Source of the DNA: Mycobacterium kansasii ATCC 12478
Lineage (GTDB): Bacteria; Actinomycetota; Actinomycetes; Mycobacteriales; Mycobacteriaceae
Length of the DNA stretch: 64,000 bases
Direction of reading: 5' to 3'
Assembly (NCBI RefSeq): GCF_000157895.3
Contig: NC_022663.1
Span: forward strand, 620,001-684,000
Shown here: one piece after another, positions 9,340 through 18,858 of the stretch
Position numbering within the stretch: position 1 is the first letter of the stretch
Layout of the letters: every line of letters begins with the position of its first letter
Position numbers and translations under genes: made by a program
Notes under the pieces: model-generated
The model's input: the letters and a program-made list of their open reading frames with translations, nothing else
Told to the model about the DNA's origin: nothing
Database searches by the model: none

Positions 9340-10419
9340 TCAGGCACCGATCGCAGCCAGATATTCACCGTAGAACAAGGCCACACCCAAACCACAGCTG
9401 ATCGCGGTGAGCAGCCAGAACCGAATGATCACCGTGGTTTCGGCCCAGCCGACCAACTCGAAATGGTGGTGGAAGGGCGCCATCCGGAATACCCGGCGCC
9501 CGGTCGTGCGGAAGGCCAATATCTGCAGCACCACCGAGGTGATCTCGGCGACGAACAGCGAGCCCAGCACCACCGCCAGCAGTTCGGTGCGGCTGGTGAC
9601 CGAGAGCCCGGCGATGACGCCGCCCAATGCCAGGGAGCCGGTGTCGCCCATGAAGATTTTCGCGGGCGCAGCGTTCCACCACAAAAAGCCGATGCAGGCG
9701 CCAGCGGTCGCGGCGGCGATGAGCGCCAGATCCAGCGGGTCCCGCACGTTGTAGCAACCCAACCCCGGCGCGGTGACGCACGCGTTGCGGTATTGCCAGA
9801 AGGTGATCAGCACGTAGGCACCGGTGACCATTGCCATGCAGCCGGCGGCCAGCCCGTCCAGGCCGTCGGTGAAGTTGACCGCGTTCGACCAGGCGCTGAC
9901 GAGGACCACGCAAAACAGCACGAATAGCACCGGAATCAGCGTGACCGTGGCGATCTCACGCACGTAGGACAGCTGCGCGCTGCCCGGCGTGAGGCCGGCT
10001 GGATTGCGGAACTGCAGCACCAGCACCGCGAACAGAATGGCGGAGGTGATTTGCCCGACGGTCTTGGCCGTCTTGTTCAGCCCGAGGTTGCGTGACCTGC
10101 GGATCTTGATCATGTCGTCGAGGAATCCGACCCCGCCCAGCGCGGTGGCCAAGCCCAGCACCAGCAAACCCGACGCGGAGATGCCTTCGCCGTCGAACGC
10201 CAGGCCGGCGAGGTGGGTGCCGAAGTAGCCCGCCCAGATGCCGGCCAGAATCGCCACACCGCCCATCGACGGCGTGCCGCGTTTGCTGTGATGGCTGGGC
10301 GGGCCGTCGTCGCGGGTGTGGTGACCGAAGCCCTGTTTGGTGAACAGCCGGATCAGTGCCGGGGTGAGCAGGATGGAAACCGCAAGCGCGATGGCGACGG
10401 CGATCAGGATCTGTCTCAC
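9340..10419 (-). CDS. mraY: Phospho-N-acetylmuramoyl-pentapeptide transferase MraY
   Basis: MraY, 359 aa, transfers phospho-MurNAc-pentapeptide to undecaprenyl (decaprenyl in mycobacteria) phosphate, making lipid I. It is a ten-pass membrane enzyme; the catalytic motifs are visible: FLDDMIK, NFTDGLDGLAAG (paired aspartates), the FMGDTGSLALGG loop and the PFHHHFELVGW histidine motif. It overlaps the murF stop by 4 bp at 10416-10419. Confidence 0.98.
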   Translation of the reverse strand: MRQILIAVAIALAVSILLTPALIRLFTKQGFGHHTRDDGPPSHHSKRGTPSMGGVAILAGIWAGYFGTHLAGLAFDGEGISASGLLVLGLATALGGVGFLDDMIKIRRSRNLGLNKTAKTVGQITSAILFAVLVLQFRNPAGLTPGSAQLSYVREIATVTLIPVLFVLFCVVLVSAWSNAVNFTDGLDGLAAGCMAMVTGAYVLITFWQYRNACVTAPGLGCYNVRDPLDLALIAAATAGACIGFLWWNAAPAKIFMGDTGSLALGGVIAGLSVTSRTELLAVVLGSLFVAEITSVVLQILAFRTTGRRVFRMAPFHHHFELVGWAETTVIIRFWLLTAISCGLGVALFYGEYLAAIGA

Positions 10420-11990
10420 GGGTTTGCGCTCCCGCGGTTGCCTGCGCCCCCAGCTTCGCCATCGGCGCCGTCCGAGACCAGCGCGTCGGCCAGCGCTCCC
10501 AAGCCTGCCGAGTTCGACGCCTTGATCAGGATCACATCCCCGGGTTGGACTTCGGCGCGCAACAGTTCCAGCGCGGCGTCGGCGTCGGCGACGTTGACGG
10601 TCCCCCTGTCAGCCCCCGCTCCCCAGGAGCCCCACGCCCCTTCCAGGACCGCTCCGTGGTGCATGGCGCTCACCGACCTCCCGGTTCCCACGACAACGAG
10701 TCGAGACACATCTAAACGCACCGCGAGCCGGCCGACGCGGTCATGCTCGGCAATGGCGTCCGCGCCGAGTTCAGCCATCTCCCCCAAAACCGCCCAACTG
10801 CGCCGTTTGGCGGCGAGGTCGGACCCGGCGCCGGAGCCGCCGCGGGCGATCCAGGCCAGCGCCTGCAGACCGGCCCCCATGGAGTCGGGGTTGGCGTTAT
10901 AGGCGTCGTCGATGACCGTCACCCCGTCCGCGCGGGTGGTCACCTGCATCCGATGCCGCGACACCGGACCCGCGCCGCCAAGCGCGGTTGCCACCTGATC
11001 GAGGGTGGCACCGCATTCCAGCGCGACAGCGGCGGCGCACAATGCATTGCTGACTTGATGGTCGCCGTAGACGCCTAGCCGGACTTCGGCCTGGGTAGCA
11101 CCCGCGTGCACGGTGAACTGCGGCCTGGCCAGCTCATCCAGCGACACCGGGCCGGCCCAAACGTCGCCAGTGCTGCCGCGGCTGACCCGCACCACCCGCG
11201 CCGCGGTCACCTCGGCCATCGCCGCCACGGCCGGGTCGTCGGCATTGAGGATGACCACCCCGGATTGCGGAACAGCTTGCGGCAGCTCCGATTTCGTTCG
11301 CGCAATGGCCTCACGGGAGCCGAACTCGCCGAGGTGCGCGGTACCGACGTTGAGCACCACCCCGATGGCCGGGGTCGCGATCTGGGCCAACGCGGCGATG
11401 TTGCCGGGGTGGCGGGCCGACATCTCCAGAATCAGGTAGTCGGTGTCGCGGCCGGCACGCAGCACGGTCCAGGGATGACCCAGCTCGTTGTTGAAGGATC
11501 CGGGCGGGGCAACCACCACACCCAAAGGCTGCAGCACCGCAGCCACCAGATCCTTGGTCGACGTCTTACCCGACGAACCGGTGATCCCGATGATGGTCAG
11601 CCCGCCGGCGACCAGCTCCGCGGCCACCGCCTTGGCCAGTTTCGCCAGCGCGGCCAGGACGGCCGCGCCCGACCCGTCGGCGTCGTGCTCGAGCACTCCG
11701 GCCAGCGCGCCCTCGGCGAGGGACCGCTCCGGCGTCACCACAATGGCCGGAACACCGACCGGCCGGGCGGCCAGCACGGCAACCGCCCCGGCCGCTGCTG
11801 CCGACGCCGCATAGTCATGTCCGTCAACATGCGCGCCCGGCAGCGCCAGAAACAATCCGCCGGGGCCGATCGCGCGAGAGTCGAACTCGACGGTCCCGGT
11901 GACGCGGCGTTGTGCGGCGTCCTGCGGCGAGATATCGGCCAGCGTGCCGCCGACGATGTCGGCGATCTGAGCCACGGTCAGGTCGATCAT
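10416..11990 (-). CDS. murF: UDP-MurNAc-tripeptide--D-alanyl-D-alanine ligase MurF
   Basis: MurF, 524 aa, completes the UDP-MurNAc pentapeptide by adding D-Ala-D-Ala. The ATP loop GITGSSGKTSTKD, the EMSARHPGNI segment, NVGTAHLGEFGS and IDDAYNANPDSM are typical. The C-terminal Rossmann-like domain contains VLGEMAELG. Start ATG overlaps the murE stop by 4 bp (11987-11990). A Gly/Ala-rich tail of about 15 residues ends the protein. Confidence 0.97.
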   Translation of the reverse strand: MIDLTVAQIADIVGGTLADISPQDAAQRRVTGTVEFDSRAIGPGGLFLALPGAHVDGHDYAASAAAAGAVAVLAARPVGVPAIVVTPERSLAEGALAGVLEHDADGSGAAVLAALAKLAKAVAAELVAGGLTIIGITGSSGKTSTKDLVAAVLQPLGVVVAPPGSFNNELGHPWTVLRAGRDTDYLILEMSARHPGNIAALAQIATPAIGVVLNVGTAHLGEFGSREAIARTKSELPQAVPQSGVVILNADDPAVAAMAEVTAARVVRVSRGSTGDVWAGPVSLDELARPQFTVHAGATQAEVRLGVYGDHQVSNALCAAAVALECGATLDQVATALGGAGPVSRHRMQVTTRADGVTVIDDAYNANPDSMGAGLQALAWIARGGSGAGSDLAAKRRSWAVLGEMAELGADAIAEHDRVGRLAVRLDVSRLVVVGTGRSVSAMHHGAVLEGAWGSWGAGADRGTVNVADADAALELLRAEVQPGDVILIKASNSAGLGALADALVSDGADGEAGGAGNRGSANP

Positions 11991-13573
11991 GGGCGTGTCT
12001 GCCCTGGGCCGGCAAGCCCGCCGGCCTTGCGCGCGGCCAACGCCTCGGCCAGTTCCACCCGGTCATCGAACGGGCGGACCTCCCCAGCGCCGCGCTGGCC
12101 CGTTTCATGGCCCTTGCCGGCCACCAGGACCACGTCCCCGGGGCCGGCCCACGCGACCGCGTGCCGGATCGCGTCCCTGCGGTCAGCGACCTCGACCACC
12201 TCTGCGGTGCCACCGGCCGCCGCGGCCCCGGCCAGGATCTCCCGGCGGATCGCCGCGGGGTCCTCGCCGCGCGGGTTGTCGTCGGTGACGACGACCAGGT
12301 CGGCCAGCTCCGCGGCGACGGCACCCATCGGGGCGCGCTTTCCCGGGTCACGCTCGCCACCGGCGCCGAACACCACCGCCAGCCGACGGTCCGGGCTCGT
12401 CAGCGTGGTCAACACCGCCCGCAAGGCCCCCGGCTTGTGCGCGTAGTCCACGAGCGCCAGGAAATCCTGACCGCGGTCCACCTGTTCCAGGCGCCCGGGA
12501 ACCCGGGCCTGCCGCAGTCCCGGCGCAGCCTGCTCGGGCGAGACCCCGATACTGTCCAAAATCGCCAGTGCGAGAAGGCAATTGGCGACGTTGTAGCCGC
12601 CCGGTAAGCCGATGCGCACCCGGTGCTGGACGCCGGCCGGGTCGATGGCGGTGAATTCCTGTCCGGCGGCGCCCATCGGCACGACGTCGACAGCGCGCCA
12701 GTGCGCGGCCCGATCGCGCGCACTCACGGTGATCGCGTCACCGGCCCGCTCGGCCATCGCGCGCCCCGCGTCGTCATCGACGCACACCACGACGGTGCCG
12801 GCGCGCAGCGCCGAGGCCGGATCGAACAGCAGCGCCTTGGCCTCGAAGTAGTCCTCCATGGTGGGGTGAAAGTCCAGATGGTCACGCGACAAGTTGGTGA
12901 AGCCGCCGACGGCGAAGCGGGTGCCGTCCACCCGGCCCAGGGCCAGCGCGTGGCTGGACACTTCCATGACCACGGTGTCCACGCCGCGTTCGGACATTTC
13001 CGCAAGCATGGCCTGCAAGGCGGGCGCCTCCGGTGTGGTCAACGCACTCGGGATGTCGGCGCCGTCGATGCGGATGCCGATGGTGCCGATCAGCCCGGCG
13101 ACCCGACCACCGGCCCGTAAACCGGCCTCCACCAGATAGGTGGTGGTGGTCTTGCCCGACGTTCCGGTGATGCCGACGACCGTCAGCCGCTCGGACGGGC
13201 GGCCGTACACGGTGGCGGCCAGCCCCCCGAGCACGCTGCGCGGTGCCGGATGCACCAACACCGGCACGCTCGCCGCGTGGGCACCCATCGCGGCGACCCC
13301 GTCGGCGTCGGTGAGCACCGCGACCGCCCCCCGCTCGATGGCTTCGCCGGCATGACGGGCGCCGTGTGTGGCCGAGCCGGCCAGGGCAGCGAACAGGTCG
13401 CCGGGCTGGACATCCTGGGCACGCAGCGTCACGCCGGTGATTTGCACATCACGGAAGGTTTCGGGGTAATCCGCGGCGCCGTCTGGAACCGCTCCGGTCT
13501 GCGCCGCCAGTACGGCCAGCTTCACCCCCGCGACGGTGCGAGGGCGTAGCCCGTTGGGCATCGACTCCGGCAT
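11987..13573 (-). CDS. murE: MurE, UDP-MurNAc-L-Ala-D-Glu--meso-diaminopimelate ligase
   Basis: MurE, 528 aa. The ATP loop GITGTSGKTTTTY and the NLSRDHLDFH segment are intact, and the DDNPRGEDP motif carries the DNPR signature that selects meso-diaminopimelate rather than lysine, as expected for mycobacterial peptidoglycan. I chose the ATG at 13573 because GGAGG lies 8 bases upstream; the GTG nine bases earlier would sit right on that Shine-Dalgarno. It starts a second transcriptional block after a 304-bp gap downstream of pbpB. Confidence 0.95.
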   Translation of the reverse strand: MPESMPNGLRPRTVAGVKLAVLAAQTGAVPDGAADYPETFRDVQITGVTLRAQDVQPGDLFAALAGSATHGARHAGEAIERGAVAVLTDADGVAAMGAHAASVPVLVHPAPRSVLGGLAATVYGRPSERLTVVGITGTSGKTTTTYLVEAGLRAGGRVAGLIGTIGIRIDGADIPSALTTPEAPALQAMLAEMSERGVDTVVMEVSSHALALGRVDGTRFAVGGFTNLSRDHLDFHPTMEDYFEAKALLFDPASALRAGTVVVCVDDDAGRAMAERAGDAITVSARDRAAHWRAVDVVPMGAAGQEFTAIDPAGVQHRVRIGLPGGYNVANCLLALAILDSIGVSPEQAAPGLRQARVPGRLEQVDRGQDFLALVDYAHKPGALRAVLTTLTSPDRRLAVVFGAGGERDPGKRAPMGAVAAELADLVVVTDDNPRGEDPAAIRREILAGAAAAGGTAEVVEVADRRDAIRHAVAWAGPGDVVLVAGKGHETGQRGAGEVRPFDDRVELAEALAARKAGGLAGPGQTRP

Positions 13574-13877
13574 TGGCACCACCTCCGTCCGACCGCAGAT
13601 GTTGAGAGATCGCCATGGTCGGCGTTGACACCCTACCTAGACGCACCCGCTCACCACGTGGAGCCGCGCCTGCGCTGGACGGCCGCGCGGTTCGGCTCGC
13701 GTCGATCTGCGGTGATAACTCAGGTCAGCGCGGCCGCGGTGACGCACCCGGCATCAGCCGGCGGCGCACCGGAACCGGCATCCGCGACGCTGACCAGCAG
13801 CACGCCCACGGATCAGCAAACGGATCGTATCGTGATCTCCACACCCCGTCGGGCGCTTCGGAACAACGCGGTTTGCC
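13574..13877. other. Intergenic gap between pbpB and murE (no gene seen)
   Basis: I find no convincing gene in these 304 bases. In H37Rv, from memory, this junction holds Rv2159c to PE_PGRS38, which are missing here. The gap probably carries a murE promoter: on the minus strand TAGGGT at about 13630-13635 fits the mycobacterial TANNNT -10 pattern, giving a leader of roughly 50 nt, but no -35 is evident. No U-tract hairpin after pbpB was recognised. Confidence 0.5.
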
Positions 13878-15935
13878 TCAGGTGGCCTGCAGGACCAGCG
13901 GCGGCCCCGGGTCGGGTGACAGCGGCACGTTTTCGCGTTGCATCAGCCAGCCGGCGATGTTGTGGAACAGCGGGGCCGCCGAGTGGCCCGGGCTGCCGTC
14001 GGCGTTGCGCTCCGGGTTGTCCATCATCAGCCCGATCACATACCGGGGATTGTCGACAGTGGCCATCCCGGCGAAGGTGATCCAGTAGACGTTGTCGAAG
14101 TAGCAGCCGCAGGCGGGGTTGATCTGCTGCGCGGTGCCGGTCTTGCCGGCCATCTGGTAACCGGGCACCGCCGCAGCCGGGCCGGTGCCCTGCTGGTAGC
14201 CCATCGGGTCGTGCTGTACGACGGCGCGCAACATCTGGCGCACGGTCTGAGCCGTCTGCGCCGACACCACCCGGACGCCGTCGGGACGCGGTTCCTCGGT
14301 GCGGGTGCCGTCGGCTGCGATGGTCGCCTTGATGATCCGCGGGGGTATCCGCACCCCGTCGTTGGCAATGGCCTGATACATGCCGGCCATCTGCAACAGG
14401 GTCATCGAAAGGCCTTGGCCGATAGGCAGATTCGAGAAGGTGCTGCCCGACCACTGGTCGATCGGCGGCACCAGCCCGGCGCTCTCACCGGGCAGCCCCA
14501 CACCGGTGCGCTGACCCAGCCCGAATTTGCGGACCATCTCGTAGAAACGCTCCGGGCCCACCCGCTGCGCCAGCATCAGCGTGCCGACGTTCGATGACTT
14601 ACCGAACACGCCGGTCGTGGTGTAGGGCATCACGCCGTGGTCCCAGGCGTCGTGCACGCTGACCCCGCCCATCTCGATCGTGCCCGGTACCTGCAGCACC
14701 TCGTCGGGGTTGGACAGCCCGTACTCGATGACCGACGACGCGGTGATCACCTTGTTCACCGATCCCGGTTCGAAGGGTGACGACACAGCCGGGTTGCCCA
14801 ACTGCTTGTCTCCTTGACGCCCGATGTCCTGGGACGGGTCGAAGGTGTTGTCGTTGGCCATGGCGAGCACTTCGCCGGTCTTGGCATCCAGTACCACGGC
14901 TGACACGTTGTGGGCCCCAGACAGGTTCCTGGCCTGCTGCACCTGTTGCTGCACGTAGAACTGGATGTCGTTGTCGAGCGTGAGTTGGACGGTGGAACCG
15001 TGAACCGCCTTGTGCCGGTTGCGGTAGCTGCCCGGGATGACCACGCCGTCCGATCCGCGGTCGTAGGTGACCGAGCCGTCGGTTCCGGCCAGCACGGCAT
15101 CCATGGAGTCCTCCAGACCCAGCAGACCGTGGCCATCCCAATCGATCCCGCCCACGATGTTGGCGGCCAGCGATCCGCCGGGATACTGGCGCAGATCCTG
15201 CCGCTCGGAGCCGACCTCGGGATACTTCTCGGAGATGGCACCGGCGATCGCGGGATCGACGGCACGTGCCAGATACACAAACGCATCATTGCTCTGCAGC
15301 TTCTTCAGCAGCGTGGCGGCGTCTGGCTTGTTGTTCAGCTTGCCCGCAATCTCCCTGGCGATGTCCTTGAGCCGCTGCTGCGGGTCCGGGGCAGCGGGGG
15401 ACTTCTTCTTGGCCTCCTCCAGCTGCTGGCGGACCCTCTTGGGCTGGAAGGTCAACGCACGCGCCTGGATAGTGAACGCCAGCCGGTCGTTGTGCCGGTC
15501 GACGATGGCGCCGCGAACCGCCGGTTCGACGTCGGTGACCTTGAGCTGGCCGGCCGCCTGGGCGCGCAGGTCCGCGGCATTGGACACCTGCAGGTAGAAC
15601 AGCTGGGTTGCGGCGACCATCATTAACGCGAAAATCACCGCGTTGCCGGCCCGATGCCGAAAGACAAACGACGCACCGCGGGTCGCCACTTCCACTGCCT
15701 GACGGATCCGCCGTTGCCCCGCCGGCCGACCGGGTGGGGCTGCTTCGGCGCGCACCGCGACGCGGGTTTTGTTGGCTTCCTTGGCTTTCCGGAGCTGCTT
15801 GGACGCAGGGGTCTCGTTGACCCGGTGATCACGTGGCTTCCCGGACCGCTTCGGCTGCCGCGGGTCCTGAGACTGCCGCCGTTTGCGCGGACCACCCGTC
15901 GATGGCGCGGGGGGAATGCGCCCGCCGCGGCTCAC
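13878..15935 (-). CDS. pbpB: Penicillin-binding protein PbpB (PBP3/FtsI, septal transpeptidase)
   Basis: PbpB, 685 aa, a class B PBP that crosslinks septal peptidoglycan together with FtsW. After a long basic cytoplasmic N-terminus there is one membrane anchor at about 98-117, a PBP dimerisation domain (RGAIVDRHND at 141), and the transpeptidase domain with SVNK at 392-395 (active Ser392), SSN at 447-449 and KTG at 598-600. The protein matches Rv2163c along its length and ends in the same PGPPLVLQAT tail. The start overlaps the ftsL-like stop by 4 bp. Confidence 0.98.
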   Translation of the reverse strand: MSRGGRIPPAPSTGGPRKRRQSQDPRQPKRSGKPRDHRVNETPASKQLRKAKEANKTRVAVRAEAAPPGRPAGQRRIRQAVEVATRGASFVFRHRAGNAVIFALMMVAATQLFYLQVSNAADLRAQAAGQLKVTDVEPAVRGAIVDRHNDRLAFTIQARALTFQPKRVRQQLEEAKKKSPAAPDPQQRLKDIAREIAGKLNNKPDAATLLKKLQSNDAFVYLARAVDPAIAGAISEKYPEVGSERQDLRQYPGGSLAANIVGGIDWDGHGLLGLEDSMDAVLAGTDGSVTYDRGSDGVVIPGSYRNRHKAVHGSTVQLTLDNDIQFYVQQQVQQARNLSGAHNVSAVVLDAKTGEVLAMANDNTFDPSQDIGRQGDKQLGNPAVSSPFEPGSVNKVITASSVIEYGLSNPDEVLQVPGTIEMGGVSVHDAWDHGVMPYTTTGVFGKSSNVGTLMLAQRVGPERFYEMVRKFGLGQRTGVGLPGESAGLVPPIDQWSGSTFSNLPIGQGLSMTLLQMAGMYQAIANDGVRIPPRIIKATIAADGTRTEEPRPDGVRVVSAQTAQTVRQMLRAVVQHDPMGYQQGTGPAAAVPGYQMAGKTGTAQQINPACGCYFDNVYWITFAGMATVDNPRYVIGLMMDNPERNADGSPGHSAAPLFHNIAGWLMQRENVPLSPDPGPPLVLQAT

Positions 15936-17209
15936 CGCGGCCCCCCCGGCGTTGCCGGCACCGTGGGAGTCACCGGGACGAACTGTTCGCCGCTGGACGG
16001 CGCCGGTGGCGGAATCGGCTGCGGTGCATGCACGCTGACCGGGGGCGCGGGCGCTGCCGGAGCTACCGGAGTCACGGGGGCCGCAGGAGCCGGCGGTGCG
16101 CCGAGCACCGGCGGCGCGGTGCCCGATTGCAGTGGTATCGGTACCTCGGCTGGCACCGGGGCCGGCACTTGACCGGGCAGCTGCAGCGGCACGGCGGGCG
16201 CCGAGCCGACGGGTGCCGGCAGCTGAAGCTGCGGCGGGAGCTGTCCCGGCACTCCCGGCGCCTGGCCCGGTACCGCAACCGATCCCGGCATTCCCGGCGC
16301 CTGCCCCGGTACCGCAATCTGTCCCGGCACTCCCGGCAGCTGGCCCGGCAGGTGGTTGCTGTCGGCGCCCAGCGTCGATGCGCCGTCGGGAGTGCGGGGC
16401 AGCACCTGCGGGCCGGAGCGGGCAGGCGGGGCCTGGTCACCAGGGCCCGGCAGGACCCGAACCGGAACCTCCGGGGGAACCACCGGCGGTGTCGGAGGCG
16501 GCGGCGGACCTTCCTCCGGCAGTTTCGTGTTCAGCGGGGGCGGCGGAACACCGTCAGCAGGCTTGGGGGTTCCCACCACCACCCAATTGCCGTCGGGCGC
16601 CTGAACCAAGTGGGCGGTGTCCCTGGTCGGAATCATGCCCTGCTTGCGGGCCGCCTCTGCCAGTGCCGGCGCAGACCCGGCCTCACGAACATCGCGCTCA
16701 AGTGCCTCCTTTTGCTGCTGCAATATCCGCGTCCGCTCCCGAGCGTGACTTAGCTGATACGAACGCTCGGCGGCATCGGTCGACAGCCACAAAGTGAGCG
16801 CCAGCCCGACGCCGAGCGACCCGATCACCAAGACCACAAACGGGACCTTGCTCAGCAAGGTGCGGGGGCGCAGGTCGACCGATGCCAGCCGGACGGCCAA
16901 CCGCTCGCTCAATTTGGGCCGTACTACCTTGGGCGCCTTAGCTTTTCGGGCCTTCGCCCGGGCTTTGGCCTGACTGGTGTTCTTGGGCCGGGCCGGACGG
17001 TCGACGGGCCGCGGCATCGGACTGGTCTGCGGTCCCGACTTCGGCATCCTCGCCTCGCGGTGTGGGGCCGTGGTCTTGCTGGCCCGGGAGCGACGCGACG
17101 CCGAGTCGGCCGCCGTGTGCCGGTTGGAGGCAGCGGAACGATCGCCTCCGCCGCGACGATCGCTTCCGCGGCGGTTCCCCGGCACCCGGGCTTCGCGCTT
17201 CGTCGTCAT
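15932..17209 (-). CDS. FtsL-like proline-rich membrane protein (Rv2164c-type)
   Basis: A 425-aa bitopic protein at the usual ftsL position between rsmH and pbpB. The N-terminal 120 residues are basic and cytoplasmic, a membrane helix spans about 122-143, and residues 145-190 form a short coiled coil (AERSYQLSHARERTRILQQQ) typical of FtsL. In mycobacteria the Rv2164c orthologue was assigned as FtsL. The C-terminal half is extracytoplasmic and Pro-rich, with three 13-residue VPGQAPGxPG units at 287-325, then more PAP/PVP sequence. It overlaps both neighbours by 4 bp. Function as FtsL is inferred from place and topology. Confidence 0.9.
   Translation of the reverse strand: MTTKREARVPGNRRGSDRRGGGDRSAASNRHTAADSASRRSRASKTTAPHREARMPKSGPQTSPMPRPVDRPARPKNTSQAKARAKARKAKAPKVVRPKLSERLAVRLASVDLRPRTLLSKVPFVVLVIGSLGVGLALTLWLSTDAAERSYQLSHARERTRILQQQKEALERDVREAGSAPALAEAARKQGMIPTRDTAHLVQAPDGNWVVVGTPKPADGVPPPPLNTKLPEEGPPPPPTPPVVPPEVPVRVLPGPGDQAPPARSGPQVLPRTPDGASTLGADSNHLPGQLPGVPGQIAVPGQAPGMPGSVAVPGQAPGVPGQLPPQLQLPAPVGSAPAVPLQLPGQVPAPVPAEVPIPLQSGTAPPVLGAPPAPAAPVTPVAPAAPAPPVSVHAPQPIPPPAPSSGEQFVPVTPTVPATPGGPR
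16235..16351 (-). repeat. 39-bp tandem repeat within the ftsL-like gene (three units)
   Basis: Three in-frame 39-bp units encode LPGQLPGVPGQIA, VPGQAPGMPGSVA and VPGQAPGVPGQLP, residues 287-325 of the FtsL-like protein. The collagen-like PGQ/PGx spacing suggests an extended, flexible segment in the periplasmic or wall region. Copy number probably varies between strains. Confidence 0.8.
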
Positions 17210-18384
17210 GAATCGCCCTTCCCGGTCGCGTGCCGCGGTTCCGCCTCATGGTCAATGCGTTGCAACGCCCGCAGCCGCACCGCGGCGCTGCGTGGATTGC
17301 GTTCCATTTCGGCCGCATCCGCGCGTTCGGCGCCGTGAGTCAGCGACCGGAATCGCGGTCCGTGGCCGGGAAGCTCGACCGGAAGCCCGATCGGTGTCTT
17401 GGAGGCAACCGCATCGGCGAACACCCGCTTGACGATCCGGTCCTCCAGCGACTGGTAGGCCATCACGACGATGCGTCCGCCAACGCGGAGTGCGGCCATC
17501 GCAGCGGGAACGGCGCCGCGCAGCGTGTCCAGCTCGTCGTTGACCGCGATGCGCAGCGCCTGGAAGGTACGTTTGGCCGGATGCCCGCCGGTCCGCCGGG
17601 CCGCAGCCGGAATCGCCTGGTAGACAACGGCAACCAGCTCGGAGGTCGACGTGAACGGCGTGTGGGCGCGCTGCCGGACGATACGCTCGGCGATGCGGCG
17701 GGCAAACCGCTCCTCACCGTAGCGCCGCAGGATATCGGCCAGGGCGGCCTCGTCGTAGCTGTTGACGATGTCGGCCGCGGTCAGCGGTATGTCCGGGTCC
17801 ATCCGCATGTCCAGCGGAGCATCCTTGGCATAGGCGAAGCCGCGCTCGGCACGGTCGAGTTGCATGGACGAGACGCCCAGATCGAACAGCACCCCGTCGA
17901 CCGATTCGACTGCGCCATAACCTAACTCGGCCAGTACCGACGCGACGCCGTCATAGCGGGTGCGTATCAGTGTGATCCGCTCGGCGAAGGGCGCCAACCG
18001 ATCCCGGGCAATGTCGAGGGCGCTCGGGTCGCGATCCAGCCCGATGAGCCGCAGACCCGGCAATTCGCGCAGAAACCGTTCCGCGTGCCCACCCGCGCCG
18101 AGGGTCGCATCGACCAGAATCGCCCCGAAGCCGTCCGGGTGGCGCCGGGTCAGCGCCGGAGCGAGCAGCTCGACACAGCGGCGCGCCAGGACGGGCACAT
18201 GACCGAAATCCCTTGGGCCATCAGCCACCGTGACACCTCCCCGGGTGGGGCAATACCGGCCTGTCCACCAGTCTGGCCACAGTGGCGTCCCTGCACCGAG
18301 GTCCCTGTCCGAAGTCGCGAACCTGGCGTCGGGGAAGTACGCCAGGGTCGGTTCGGGCAGAGACCACGGTGCACGGACACGCAC
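17206..18384 (-). CDS. rsmH: 16S rRNA m4C1402 methyltransferase RsmH (MraW)
   Basis: RsmH, 392 aa, N4-methylates C1402 of 16S rRNA using SAM. The family core HVPVLARRCVELL begins near residue 63; the SAM site ATLGAGGHAE, LGLDRDP-type LIGLDRDPSAL, FDLGVSSMQLD and the GHPAKRTFQALRIAVN signature are present. A mycobacterial N-terminal extension of about 60 residues precedes the domain. I chose GTG at 18384 (VRVRAPW), one base after the mraZ stop and aligned with the H37Rv start; longer starts within mraZ exist. It overlaps the ftsL-like gene by 4 bp. Confidence 0.93.
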   Translation of the reverse strand: MRVRAPWSLPEPTLAYFPDARFATSDRDLGAGTPLWPDWWTGRYCPTRGGVTVADGPRDFGHVPVLARRCVELLAPALTRRHPDGFGAILVDATLGAGGHAERFLRELPGLRLIGLDRDPSALDIARDRLAPFAERITLIRTRYDGVASVLAELGYGAVESVDGVLFDLGVSSMQLDRAERGFAYAKDAPLDMRMDPDIPLTAADIVNSYDEAALADILRRYGEERFARRIAERIVRQRAHTPFTSTSELVAVVYQAIPAAARRTGGHPAKRTFQALRIAVNDELDTLRGAVPAAMAALRVGGRIVVMAYQSLEDRIVKRVFADAVASKTPIGLPVELPGHGPRFRSLTHGAERADAAEMERNPRSAAVRLRALQRIDHEAEPRHATGKGDS

Positions 18385-18385
18385 C

Positions 18386-18817
18386 TCAGAAGATGTCGCC
18401 GAGTGCTTCATCGCTGGCCGCGGAGAAGTTCTCTTCATGGAGTTGCTGGTAGTCGTGCCAAGCCTGGGCGTCCCAGATCTCGAGATAGTCGACCGCGCCG
18501 ATCACCACGCAGTCCTTGGAAAGCCCCGCGTAGCGGCGATGGTCGGCCGATAGCGTGATCCGGCCCTGGCCGTCGGGGTGCTGCTCGTCGGTGCCGGCGG
18601 CAAGGTTGCGCAGGAATGCCCGTGCTTCGGGATTGCTTCGCGGCGCCTTGCTCGCCCGGCGCGCCAGCTGCTCGAACTCCGCCCTCGGGTAGACGGCGAG
18701 GCTGTGATCTTGGCTCTTGGTGACCATCAATCCCCCTGCCAACGAGTCGCGAAACTTTGCCGGCAGCGTCAGCCGCCCCTTGTCGTCGAGTTTGGGCGTG
18801 TAGGTGCCGAGAAACAC
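18386..18817 (-). CDS. mraZ: Transcriptional regulator MraZ
   Basis: MraZ, 143 aa, AbrB-like double SpoVT/AbrB domain protein; family members bind TGGGN repeats upstream of the dcw operon and repress it. The two copies of the conserved core are visible: YTPKLDDKGRLTLPAKFRD near the N-terminus and GRITLSADHRRYAGL in the second half. The GTG at 18817 (VFLGTYTP) lies 7-8 bases after GGGAGG and gives exactly the H37Rv length; the in-frame GTG five codons upstream would fall in that Shine-Dalgarno. It is the first gene of the division cluster, with its likely operator just upstream. Confidence 0.97.
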   Translation of the reverse strand: MFLGTYTPKLDDKGRLTLPAKFRDSLAGGLMVTKSQDHSLAVYPRAEFEQLARRASKAPRSNPEARAFLRNLAAGTDEQHPDGQGRITLSADHRRYAGLSKDCVVIGAVDYLEIWDAQAWHDYQQLHEENFSAASDEALGDIF

Positions 18818-18858
18818 TAGGCCACCTCCCACCTAGAGCTGCTCGCTCACCCAAACAC

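Noticed and set aside
11106..12446. 446-codon plus-strand frame opposite murF/murE
   Set aside because: Antisense to two well-defined ligases; no recognisable motifs.
13615..14088. Small gene in the pbpB-murE gap
   Set aside because: The frame extends into antisense pbpB and has no domain or convincing ribosome-binding site.
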